From Amycolatopsis mongoliensis (GTDB lineage Bacteria; Actinomycetota; Actinomycetes; Mycobacteriales; Pseudonocardiaceae), in the NCBI RefSeq assembly GCF_030285665.1, contig NZ_CP127295.1:7626001-7690000 (forward strand): a stretch of DNA of 64,000 nucleotides, read 5' to 3'. Shown one piece after another: positions 1 to 7,164 of the stretch. The notes below the pieces were generated by a model that worked only from the letters and a program-made list of their open reading frames with translations, searched no databases and was not told the DNA's origin. Each line of letters begins with the position of its first letter. The stretch's first letter is position 1. The translations under genes were made by a program, and so were the position numbers.

Positions 1-54
1 GCCCCGTGCGGATCGGCTGCGGATCGTCTCCGCCTGCTTTCCGTCGGATTGGTA

Positions 55-945
55 CTACGGCGCCGTGACATCGCTGCTCCTCGCGTGCTCGCCGATCAGG
101 TCCAGGAGCACGGGCCACGCGCCTTCGGGCAGGTCGTGGCCCATGCCGGGGATGGTTTCGAGCCGGGCGCCGGGGATCGCACGGGCGGTGGCGCCGCCGC
201 CGGTGGGGTGGACCATCCGGTCGCGGTCGCCGTGGATCACCAGCGTGGGAGCGGTGATCGACCGCAGCAGGGCGGTCCGGTTGCCGGAGCGGAGGATCGC
301 GGCGAGCTGGCGGCCCACGCCGCCGGTCGAGGGATCACGGTCCCAGGCCGTCCCGGCCGCTTCGCGCACCCAGGCGTCGTCGAACGGGAAGCCGTGCGAA
401 CCGATGTGGCGGAACATCAGGGCCGCGCGCTCGACGGCCTCCTCGCGGGACTTCGGCGGCTTCGCCGCCATCAGCCGCCAGGTCGAGAGCGCCGGACGGC
501 CGACCCGACGTGCCCCGGTCGTCGACATGATCGACGTCAACGTCCGCACGCGGGCCGGGCTCAGCGCCGCCACGGTCTGCGCGATCATGCCGCCCATCGA
601 CACCCCGGCGACGTGGGCGGTCTCCAGGCCCAGCGTGTCGAGCAGGCCGACGGTGTCGGCGGCCATGTCCTTCAGGCCGTACTGCTGCGCGGGGAACCGG
701 CCGGCGAGCATCGCGGCGAAGCTCGGCGGCCGGAAGCGGGGGTGCGTCGAGCGCCCGGCGTCGCGGTTGTCGAACCGGACGACCTCGAACCCGCGCTCGG
801 CAAGCTGCGCGCAGAAGGCGTCCGGCCAGCTGTGCAGCTGCTGGCCCAGCCCGGCGACGAGGAGCAACGGCTCGGCGCCGCGGTCCCCGATCCGTTCGTA
901 CGCCAGGGAAATGCCCCGGCCGGCGTCGGCGATCTCTTCGGTCAC
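55..945 (-). CDS. alpha/beta hydrolase
   Basis: Alpha/beta-hydrolase fold protein of 296 residues, probably a cytosolic esterase or lactonase-type enzyme; the substrate cannot be read from the sequence. The nucleophile elbow is GVSMGG near residue 110, the acid is in HGDRDRM and the catalytic His is in GMGHDLP near the C-terminus. I chose the GTG at 945 because AGGAG lies 7 bases upstream and because it overlaps the TGA of the upstream P450 gene in a GTGA arrangement, so the two are translationally coupled. A longer open frame upstream lies inside the P450 gene and is not needed. The pairing with a P450 suggests a shared small-molecule oxidation/hydrolysis task (inference). Confidence 0.85.
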   Translation of the reverse strand: MTEEIADAGRGISLAYERIGDRGAEPLLLVAGLGQQLHSWPDAFCAQLAERGFEVVRFDNRDAGRSTHPRFRPPSFAAMLAGRFPAQQYGLKDMAADTVGLLDTLGLETAHVAGVSMGGMIAQTVAALSPARVRTLTSIMSTTGARRVGRPALSTWRLMAAKPPKSREEAVERAALMFRHIGSHGFPFDDAWVREAAGTAWDRDPSTGGVGRQLAAILRSGNRTALLRSITAPTLVIHGDRDRMVHPTGGGATARAIPGARLETIPGMGHDLPEGAWPVLLDLIGEHARSSDVTAP

Positions 946-2234
946 GAATCTCCTCCGGTGCTCCGGCGGCGCACGACCGCGCGCCCGCCCTTGGCGGGGG
1001 CGTAGGCCACGCCCCGCGAGTGCCAGCGTTCGCCGCGGTCGGCCGTCGGCACGAGGTCGAAGTCCCGCAGCAGGGTCCGCAGCACCACGGTCATCTCCAT
1101 GGTCGCGAACGCGGCGCCGAGGCAGCGCCGGGTGCCGCCGCCGAACGGGATCCACTGGTAGAGGTCGGGGCGCGCGCCTTCGAAGCGGTGCGGGTCGAAG
1201 GTGGCCGCGTGCGGGAACACCGCGTCGTCGTCGTGGATCAGGGCGATGCTGACGAGCACCGCGTACCCCTTCGGCAAGGTCCAGCGGCCGAGCTGGTAGC
1301 CGTCCTGCTTGACCTGGCGCGCGGTCAGGTCGATGACCGGGCGGGTGCGCTGGACCTCGAGGATCGTGGCGTCGAGGAGCTTCCCGTCGTCTTCGTTCAG
1401 CTCTTCCAGCAGCGTGGGGTGCCGGCGGAGGCGTTCGACGGCCCAGGCCAGCGTCGTCGCCGTGGTTTCGTGCCCCGCCGTGAGGAGGGTGAGGAGCTGG
1501 TCGGCGATCTCGTCGCGGCTGAGCCCGGATCCGTCGTCGTAGCGGGTCTGCAGCATCATCGAGAGGACGTCGTCGCCGTCCGGGCGGGCCTTCGCGATCA
1601 GCCGGTCGACGATCGCGTCGTATTCGCGGCGCATCCGTTCGAAGCGGCGCCAGGGGTTGAAGCGGCCCTTCTTCGGGATGGGCGCGACGGCCAGCCGGGA
1701 GCCGAGGGTGACGAACGGCGGGAGCAGCTCGCGCAGCTCGGCGAACTCGGCCCCTTCGGCGCCGAACACGGCGCGGAGGATGGCGTTGAGCGTGATCCGC
1801 ATCATCGACGGCAGGGTGGCGAACGCTTTTCCGTCCGGCCAGCTCTCCAGCTCACGCAGGGTTTCTTCTTCGACGATCTTCTCGTACGCGGCGAGCCGGC
1901 GGCCGTGGAAGGGCGGCACGAGGAGCTTGCGCTGCTTTTTGTGCTCGTCGCCCGACAGCGCGAACATCGAGTGCGGGCCGAGCACCCGGCCGAGGTTGAC
2001 CTCGAGGTTGTCGACGAGGTCGGACCCGGAGGTGAAGAGCTGCTTGATCTCGGCCGGGTCGCTGATCACGACGGCGTGGCCGAAGATCGGCACGTTCACC
2101 GTGAAGGCGTCGCCGTACCGCTCCCGCAGGCGGCGCATTCCGCGGAGCGGGAACGTCAGGGCGTAGGCGCCCTGGACGGCGCGCGGTGCCGTCGGCCCCG
2201 GCGGCAGCGTCACCGCGGTTGTCATGGTCGTCAT
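942..2234 (-). CDS. cytochrome P450
   Basis: Soluble bacterial cytochrome P450 of 430 residues, which would insert oxygen using electrons from ferredoxin partners encoded elsewhere. The I-helix oxygen-activation motif is AGHETT, the K-helix ExxR is EVQR, and the heme-thiolate loop is FGGGTRRCLG with the Cys ligand about 55 residues from the end. Length and layout are normal for a class I P450; the fusion-free soluble form resembles actinobacterial oligotrophic P450s rather than macrolide hydroxylases. Start ATG at 2234 has GGGAGGG just upstream; a second in-frame ATG at 2225 is an alternative. It is divergent from a TetR gene across an 84-base gap with paired palindromes, so repression by that TetR is likely. 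Substrate unknown. Confidence 0.93.
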   Translation of the reverse strand: MTTMTTAVTLPPGPTAPRAVQGAYALTFPLRGMRRLRERYGDAFTVNVPIFGHAVVISDPAEIKQLFTSGSDLVDNLEVNLGRVLGPHSMFALSGDEHKKQRKLLVPPFHGRRLAAYEKIVEEETLRELESWPDGKAFATLPSMMRITLNAILRAVFGAEGAEFAELRELLPPFVTLGSRLAVAPIPKKGRFNPWRRFERMRREYDAIVDRLIAKARPDGDDVLSMMLQTRYDDGSGLSRDEIADQLLTLLTAGHETTATTLAWAVERLRRHPTLLEELNEDDGKLLDATILEVQRTRPVIDLTARQVKQDGYQLGRWTLPKGYAVLVSIALIHDDDAVFPHAATFDPHRFEGARPDLYQWIPFGGGTRRCLGAAFATMEMTVVLRTLLRDFDLVPTADRGERWHSRGVAYAPAKGGRAVVRRRSTGGDS

Positions 2235-2251
2235 CGACCCTCCCGAGAAGT

Positions 2252-2291
2252 GGTACGCGAGCGTACCGTCGGTACGGTACGCCGGTGTACC
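2252..2291. promoter_or_regulatory. paired TetR-type operators in divergent promoter
   Basis: Two copies of one inverted repeat lie between the P450 and TetR starts. The first, 2252-2267, is GGTACGC-GA-GCGTACC with perfect 7-base arms. The second, 2276-2291, is GGTACGC-CG-GTGTACC with one mismatch. Their centres are 24 bp apart, and a third perfect palindrome GTACCG-T-CGGTAC (2263-2275) sits between them. Size and placement fit autoregulation plus control of the P450/hydrolase pair by the TetR protein at 2319. Confidence 0.75.
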
Positions 2292-2318
2292 ATCCGGTTT
2301 CAAGAGGAGGGGTATACC

Positions 2319-2915
2319 GTGACGGCAATGTCTTCCGTGGACGTCGACACGCGCCGGTTCCGGCAGCGGCTGCTCGACGGGCTCGCGGCATCGATCACCG
2401 AGGACGGGTTCCGCGACACGACGGTCGCCGACGTCGTCCGCCGCGCCCGCACCTCCCGCCGGACGTTCTACGAACACTTCTCCAGCAAGGAAGAGTGCTT
2501 CATCGCGCTGCTGGCGGACGCGAACCGCTCGATGATCCAGCAGATCTCCGACGCCGTCGACCCGCGCGCGCCGTGGGCCCTTCAGGTGCGCCAGGCGATC
2601 GAGGCGTGGATCGCCTGCGCGGAGTCGGAGCCGGCGATCACGCTGAGCTGGATCCGCGACGTCCCGGCGCTGGGAGCCCAGGCCCGCGACCTCCAGCGCG
2701 ACGCGATGGAGGGGTTCATCGCGATGACGCAGAGGTTGACGGACACGCCCGAGCTGCGGGCGGCGGGGATCAGCCCGCCGTCCCGTCAGCTGGCGATCAT
2801 GCTCCTGGGCGGGTTGCGGGAGCTGATCGCGACGACAGTGGAGGACGGCGGCCGGGCCGGCGACGTCACCGAGGTCGCTGTGCGCGCCTCGATCGCGTTG
2901 CTCGGCCCGGCCTAG
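2319..2915 (+). CDS. TetR-family transcriptional regulator
   Basis: DNA-binding repressor of 198 residues. The N-terminal helix-turn-helix has the TetR signature (TTVADVVRRARTSRRTFYEHF, about residues 30-50) and the C-terminal ligand-binding half is all-helical and unassigned. Start GTG at 2319 is set by GAGGAGGGG six bases upstream; an in-frame ATG three codons later is possible. Its start faces the P450 gene over the operator pair, so it probably represses that pair and itself until a ligand binds. Its TAG stop codon lies inside the left terminal repeat of the element at 2912-3161, so the insertion may have reshaped the last residues; the length is still normal for the family. Confidence 0.93.
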   Translation: MTAMSSVDVDTRRFRQRLLDGLAASITEDGFRDTTVADVVRRARTSRRTFYEHFSSKEECFIALLADANRSMIQQISDAVDPRAPWALQVRQAIEAWIACAESEPAITLSWIRDVPALGAQARDLQRDAMEGFIAMTQRLTDTPELRAAGISPPSRQLAIMLLGGLRELIATTVEDGGRAGDVTEVAVRASIALLGPA

Positions 2916-3161
2916 TGTCGCGCGTCCGAGGTTCGTTGACAGCGGCCCGGCCCTGCGCGTCAAGGTGGCGTCGGGCGCATCGGACCGGGATCTGCCGAGG
3001 GTCGCGGCGGCTGGTCCGGCGACATGAATGAGTCATTCATGTCGCCGGACGAGGTGAATGAGTCATTCACTGCATCGCGGCCGGGGCCTGCACGGGCCGG
3101 GCTCTCATGACGCAGGTTCCAGCCGTACCGAACGTCAAACACCTGCCACGCGCGACACTAG
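2912..3161. mobile_element. MITE-like element with terminal inverted repeats
   Basis: A 250 bp non-coding block bounded by perfect 14-base inverted repeats: CTAGTGTCGCGCGT at 2912-2925 and ACGCGCGACACTAG at 3148-3161. If CTAG is a 4-base target duplication, the terminal repeats proper are TGTCGCGCGT/ACGCGCGACA, with TG...CA ends. It occupies the whole gap between two convergent genes and supplies the stop codon of the TetR gene. It holds no ORF and contains the strong palindromes at 3014-3070. An alternative reading is a large bidirectional terminator. Confidence 0.5.
3014..3070. repeat. two AATGAGTCATT-centred palindromes
   Basis: The first is a perfect palindrome at 3014-3050 with 18-base arms (GTCCGGCGACATGAATGA) around a single G. 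The second, at 3054-3070, is GTGAATGA-G-TCATTCAC with 8-base arms. Both share the core GAATGAGTCATTC. They lie between the ends of two convergent genes, so they could end transcription from both sides or be the body of the MITE-like element. The AT-rich core contrasts with the GC-rich surroundings. Confidence 0.8.
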
Positions 3162-3165
3162 TTCC

Positions 3166-3444
3166 TCACGCGTCCAGGTCCCGCGCGATCAGTTCGGCCA
3201 GCGCGTCGACCGAGGTCCGGGCGTGGTCACCGTCGGCGGTGAGCTCGACCTCGTCGCCGAAAGCGGCACCCAGGGTCATCAGTCCCAGGACACTCGCGGC
3301 GTCGACCGGATCCCCGGCCACCCCGCCGGTGATCTTGGCGATCTTCACCTTGGCCGGCTGACCGGCGGCCGTTTTCGCGACCAGGCCCGCCGGGCGGGCA
3401 TGGAGCCCGACGCTGCTGGCGACGAGCGTGCGGCGTTGGTACAC
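3166..3444 (-). CDS. ptsH: phosphocarrier protein HPr
   Basis: HPr of the phosphoenolpyruvate sugar phosphotransferase system, 92 residues, cytosolic. It takes phosphate from Enzyme I and passes it to EIIA. The active His15 is in GLHARPAG; a Ser46-region regulatory site of the low-GC type is not evident. Start GTG at 3444 has GGAG nine bases upstream. It is the last gene of the leftward fru cluster, 11 bases after the EIIBC gene, and partners the Enzyme I gene transcribed the other way from the same promoter region. Confidence 0.93.
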   Translation of the reverse strand: MYQRRTLVASSVGLHARPAGLVAKTAAGQPAKVKIAKITGGVAGDPVDAASVLGLMTLGAAFGDEVELTADGDHARTSVDALAELIARDLDA

Positions 3445-3455
3445 AGTGGACTCCT

Positions 3456-4907
3456 TCAGGCGTTGACGGTGTGGGCGGACACGGCGGCGGAACGTTCGGT
3501 CGCCCGGAAGCGCACCTGCTTGAGCAGGATCACCGAACCGGCGGCGACCGAGGTGCCCGCGACCAGTGCCACCAGGAACAGCAGCGGGCTGCCGATCAGC
3601 GGGAGCACGAAGATCCCGCCGTGCGGGGCGCGCAGGGTCGCGCCGAACGCCATCGACAGCGAGCCGGTCACCGCCGAGCCCAGCATGATCGACGGGATCA
3701 CCCGGAACGGGTCCGCCGCGGCGAACGGGATCGCGCCCTCGGTGATGAACGACGCTCCCAGCAGCCACGCCGCGCGCCCGTTCTCGCGTTCGGCCTCCGT
3801 GAACAGCTTCTTCCGCACGGTGGACGCCAAAGCCAGCGCCAGCGGCGGCACCATGCCCGCCGCCATCACCGCGGCCATGATCTGCAGCGACGCCGTCGCG
3901 CCGGTGGTCAGGCCGCCGACCGCGAACGCGTACGCCGCCTTGTTGACCGGGCCGCCCATGTCGAACGCCATCATCAGGCCGAGCAGCGCGCCCAGCAGCA
4001 GCGCGCTGACGCCGCTGAGGCTGTTGAGCCAGTTCGTGAGGCCCGACGTCGCCGCGGCGATCGGCTTCCCGACCACGACGTACATCAGTACCCCGACCAC
4101 AATGGACCCGAGCAGCGGGTAGACGACCACCGGCATGATGCCGCGCATCGCCTTCGGTACCTGGATCCGCTTCAGCGCCAGCACGACGCCACCGGCCAGG
4201 AGACCCGCGACGAGGCCGCCGAGGAACCCGGCGCCGACGGTGACGGCGATCGCGCCGCCCACGAAACCGGGGGCGATCGCCGGGCGGTCGGCCATCGCGA
4301 AGGCGATGAACCCGGCCAGCACCGGCACGAGGAAGTCGAAGGCGGCGCTGCCGATCTGGAACATCAGCGCGGCCCAGCCGGCCACCGAACCCGCGTCGAA
4401 GTGCTCGGTGACCTTCGGTGCGTCGACGATCTTGTAGCCGCCCAGGGCGAAGCTCAGGGCGATCAGCAGCCCGCCCGCGGCGACGAACGGGATCAGGTAG
4501 CTGACGCCGGTCATCAGCCACTGGCGGATCCGCGTGCCGGCCTTGTCGTTCGAGCCGACCTTCGAGGTGAGTTCGGGAGTGGCGGGTGCCGCCGCGACGG
4601 GCTCGCGGGCCGCGGCCTTCGCGCGTTCGAACAGTCCCGCGGCGTCGTTGATCGCGGCCTTGACCGGCGCTTCGACGATCGGCTTGCCGGCGAAGCGTTC
4701 CCGGCCCCGCACGGCGAGGTCCGCGGCGAAGATGACGGCGTCCGCGCTCGCGATGTCCTCGGCGGACAGCGGCTCGGAGCCGGCCGAGCCCTGGGTCTCG
4801 ACGACGATCGTGTCGCCGTTGGCCTTCGCGGTCTGCTCGAGCGACTCGGCGGCCATGTAGGTGTGCGCGATCCCGGTGGGACAGGCGGTGATGGCGACGA
4901 ACTTCAT
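3456..4907 (-). CDS. fruA: PTS fructose transporter subunit IIBC
   Basis: Membrane permease and phosphotransfer subunit of 483 residues for fructose-type sugars. The N-terminal IIB domain carries the phospho-Cys9 in the motif ACPTGIAHTY; a linker near residues 100-130 is followed by a IIC domain with about eight to ten hydrophobic segments. It imports the sugar while phosphorylating it at C1. Start ATG at 4907 has GGAGGTGG upstream inside the end of the EIIA gene (stop at 4910). The separate EIIA gene is immediately upstream, so the full EIIABC is split over two polypeptides here. Confidence 0.93.
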   Translation of the reverse strand: MKFVAITACPTGIAHTYMAAESLEQTAKANGDTIVVETQGSAGSEPLSAEDIASADAVIFAADLAVRGRERFAGKPIVEAPVKAAINDAAGLFERAKAAAREPVAAAPATPELTSKVGSNDKAGTRIRQWLMTGVSYLIPFVAAGGLLIALSFALGGYKIVDAPKVTEHFDAGSVAGWAALMFQIGSAAFDFLVPVLAGFIAFAMADRPAIAPGFVGGAIAVTVGAGFLGGLVAGLLAGGVVLALKRIQVPKAMRGIMPVVVYPLLGSIVVGVLMYVVVGKPIAAATSGLTNWLNSLSGVSALLLGALLGLMMAFDMGGPVNKAAYAFAVGGLTTGATASLQIMAAVMAAGMVPPLALALASTVRKKLFTEAERENGRAAWLLGASFITEGAIPFAAADPFRVIPSIMLGSAVTGSLSMAFGATLRAPHGGIFVLPLIGSPLLFLVALVAGTSVAAGSVILLKQVRFRATERSAAVSAHTVNA

Positions 4908-4909
4908 GG

Positions 4910-5362
4910 TCAGGCCACCTCCTGGCGGATGTACTCGGCGACGGCCGCCGCGTCGGTGGCGTCGAGGAGGTGCTGCTTGAACTCCACCCGGACGAGCCGG
5001 CGGGCGAGGGCGGCCAACACCTGGAGGTGGTCGCTGCCGCCGCCTTCGGGCGCGGCGATGAGGAAGATCAGCGTCGCCGGGCCGTCCGGGGCGCCGAAGT
5101 CGACGCCCGCGGCGCTGCGGCCGAACGCCAGCGTCGGCGCGGTCACCGCGGCCGAGCGGCAGTGCGGGATGCCGATGCCGCCTTCGAGCCCGGTGGCCAT
5201 CTGCTCCTCGCGGGCGGCGACGTCCTTGAGGAACAGGTCGAGGTCGGTCACCCGCCCCGCGGAGACGAGCCGCTGCGCGAGCCCGCGAACGGTGGCGTTC
5301 TTGTCCGTGGCGTCGAGGGCGAGGTCGACCAGGTCGGCGGTGATCAGGTCTGCGGTGGTCAT
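4910..5362 (-). CDS. PTS fructose-type EIIA
   Basis: Cytosolic EIIA of the fructose/mannitol class, 150 residues, which relays phosphate from HPr to the IIB domain of the next gene. The phosphorylated His67 is in GIGIPHCRS. Start ATG at 5362 overlaps the TGA of the 1-phosphofructokinase gene as ATGA, so expression is coupled. It is followed by EIIBC after two bases. Confidence 0.92.
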   Translation of the reverse strand: MTTADLITADLVDLALDATDKNATVRGLAQRLVSAGRVTDLDLFLKDVAAREEQMATGLEGGIGIPHCRSAAVTAPTLAFGRSAAGVDFGAPDGPATLIFLIAAPEGGGSDHLQVLAALARRLVRVEFKQHLLDATDAAAVAEYIRQEVA

Positions 5363-6303
5363 GCGGCGGCTCCGCTGAGGGTGAGGGTGGGGTCGGCGTC
5401 GAGCACGCGCACCTGGTCGGGGTGCACGTCGTGCGGGGTGGGCATGCGGCTGCCCTCCTGCGTGACCGCGGCGGTGCCGTAGGCGACCGCGGTCCGCAGG
5501 GCTCGGGGGCCGGTTCCTCCCGCGTGGAGGAACCCGGCGAGTGCGGCGTCTCCGGCGCCGACGGTGCTGCGCACGGCGACCAGCGGGCCGAGCGCGTGGC
5601 AGGTTTCCGCGCCCTCGACGAGCACGGCGCCGCGTGCGCCGAGGCTGACCAGCACGCGGCCGACGCCGGCGGAGATCAGCTCGCGGCAGAAGGCGACGAC
5701 GTCGCCGAGCAGCGGCAGCGGGCGGCCGGCGAGCTCGGTCAGCTCGTCGAGGTTCGGCTTGAGCAGGTCCGGCCCGCCCGCGCAGGCGGCGGCGAGCGGC
5801 GCGCCGGAGGAGTCGACGGCGACCTTGGCCCCGGCGTCGTGGGCCAGTTTCGTCAGCCGCGCGTAGAAGTCGTCGGGCACGCCGGCGGGCAGGCTTCCGC
5901 AGCACACCAGCCATTCCGCACGCGCGGCCAGCTCGACGGCGCGGCGTTCGAGGGTGGCGAGCTCGGCGGGGGAGATCTCCGGGCCCGGCTCGTTGATCTT
6001 CGTCGTGGTCCCGTCGGCTTCGACGAGCGTGATGTTGCTGCGGGTCGTCCCGGCGATCGGCACGGCGACGACCGGGACGCCTTCGGGGGCGAGCAGGTCG
6101 GCCAGCCGTTCGCCGACCAGGCCGCCCGCGGGCAGCAGCGCGACGGTCGGCGTCCCGGCGGCGGCCAGGGCGCGGGCGACGTTGACGCCCTTGCCGCCGG
6201 GGTCGAGCCGCACGGCCTCCGCGCGGAGGACCTCGCCGCGGCGCAGCTCGCCCAGTCGCGCGGTCCGGTCGAGGCTCGGGTTCGGGGTCACGGTGACGAT
6301 CAC
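5359..6303 (-). CDS. pfkB: 1-phosphofructokinase
   Basis: PfkB/ribokinase-fold sugar kinase of 314 residues that converts fructose 1-phosphate to fructose 1,6-bisphosphate. The family signatures are TPNPSLDRT at the N-terminus, DPGGKGVNVARAL near residue 35 and the catalytic VGAGDAALAGFL near residue 245, whose Asp is the base. Start GTG at 6303 overlaps the TGA of the DeoR regulator gene (GTGA). The order regulator, kinase, EIIA, EIIBC, HPr marks a complete fructose operon. Confidence 0.93.
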   Translation of the reverse strand: MIVTVTPNPSLDRTARLGELRRGEVLRAEAVRLDPGGKGVNVARALAAAGTPTVALLPAGGLVGERLADLLAPEGVPVVAVPIAGTTRSNITLVEADGTTTKINEPGPEISPAELATLERRAVELAARAEWLVCCGSLPAGVPDDFYARLTKLAHDAGAKVAVDSSGAPLAAACAGGPDLLKPNLDELTELAGRPLPLLGDVVAFCRELISAGVGRVLVSLGARGAVLVEGAETCHALGPLVAVRSTVGAGDAALAGFLHAGGTGPRALRTAVAYGTAAVTQEGSRMPTPHDVHPDQVRVLDADPTLTLSGAAA

Positions 6304-7061
6304 GCCAGCACCACCTCCGGGCCCGCCTCTTCGAGCTCGGCCACTGCGCCAGCGTCGAGGCCGCTGTCGGTGACCAGGACGTCGATCTCGGTCAGCCGCG
6401 CGAACCGGCTGAGCTGGTCGGTGCCGTACTTGCTGTGGTCGGCCAGCAGCACCCGCTTGCGGGCGGCGGCGACCACGGCGGCCTTCACCGCGGACTCGGC
6501 CATGTCCGGCGTCGTGCAGCCGTGCTCGGCGGAAAAGCCGTTGGCGCCGAGGAAGGCGACGTCCACGAGCAAGCCGTCGAGCGCGCGCAGCGTCCACGCT
6601 TCGACGGCGGCGAGCGTCGTCCCGCGCACGCGGCCGCCGAGGATGTGCAGCGTGATGCCCGGGCGAGTGGCGAGGATCGACGCGACCGGGATCGAGTTGG
6701 TGATCACCGTCAGCTCGCGGCCGGCGGGCAGGAGCGTCGCGAGCCTGCTGGTGGTCGTGCCCGCGTCGAGCAGGACCGAGCCGCGCTCGGGCACCAGGTC
6801 GAGGGCGGCCCGGGCGATCGCGTCCTTCTCGGCGGCGTTGGTCTGGTCCCGCTGCGCGACCTCGGGTTCGAAGTCGAGCCGCTCGACCGCGACGGCGCCG
6901 CCGTAGACGCGGCGGACGACGCCCTGGCGTTCGAGGACGCCGAGGTCGCGGCGGATGGTCTCGGGGGCGACACCGAGTTCGGTCGCGACGTCGTTGACGT
7001 CGACCCGGCCGTCGCGACGTGCGCGTTGTGCCAGGAGCTGATGCCGTTCGGCGGCGTACAT
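6300..7061 (-). CDS. fruR: DeoR-family regulator of the fructose operon
   Basis: Transcription factor of 253 residues. It has an N-terminal DeoR helix-turn-helix (GRVDVNDVATELGVAPETIR, residues about 18-37) and a C-terminal sugar-phosphate sensing domain ending in the typical LLADHSKYG segment. It is the first gene of the leftward operon; start ATG at 7061 has GGAGAGGA upstream. It probably binds the three TGCCCGTT repeats next to its own start and is released by a fructose phosphate, as known for FruR-type DeoR proteins (inference). Confidence 0.9.
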   Translation of the reverse strand: MYAAERHQLLAQRARRDGRVDVNDVATELGVAPETIRRDLGVLERQGVVRRVYGGAVAVERLDFEPEVAQRDQTNAAEKDAIARAALDLVPERGSVLLDAGTTTSRLATLLPAGRELTVITNSIPVASILATRPGITLHILGGRVRGTTLAAVEAWTLRALDGLLVDVAFLGANGFSAEHGCTTPDMAESAVKAAVVAAARKRVLLADHSKYGTDQLSRFARLTEIDVLVTDSGLDAGAVAELEEAGPEVVLA

Positions 7062-7111
7062 GCCCGTTCCTCTCCGATGTTTGCCCGTTGTAGTTTGATT
7101 GTGCCCGTTGT
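7061..7111. promoter_or_regulatory. triple TGCCCGTT repeats, likely FruR operators
   Basis: Direct repeats begin at 7061 (TGCCCGTT), 7082 (TGCCCGTTGT) and 7102 (TGCCCGTTGT), spaced 21 and 20 bp, that is about two helical turns. They lie in the 103-base divergent region between fruR and ptsI and the first overlaps the fruR start codon. Placement on one helix face fits cooperative binding by the DeoR protein controlling both directions. Confidence 0.7.
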
Positions 7112-7164
7112 TACCGTACTGTCAATCCCCAGTTACGAGATCCTTTGCTCCCGGAGGTCCCGCC

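Noticed and set aside
49-1005. Rightward frames over the first kilobase as genes.
   Set aside because: They are antisense to the alpha/beta hydrolase with its intact triad and ribosome site. Bases 1-54 are too short to assign.
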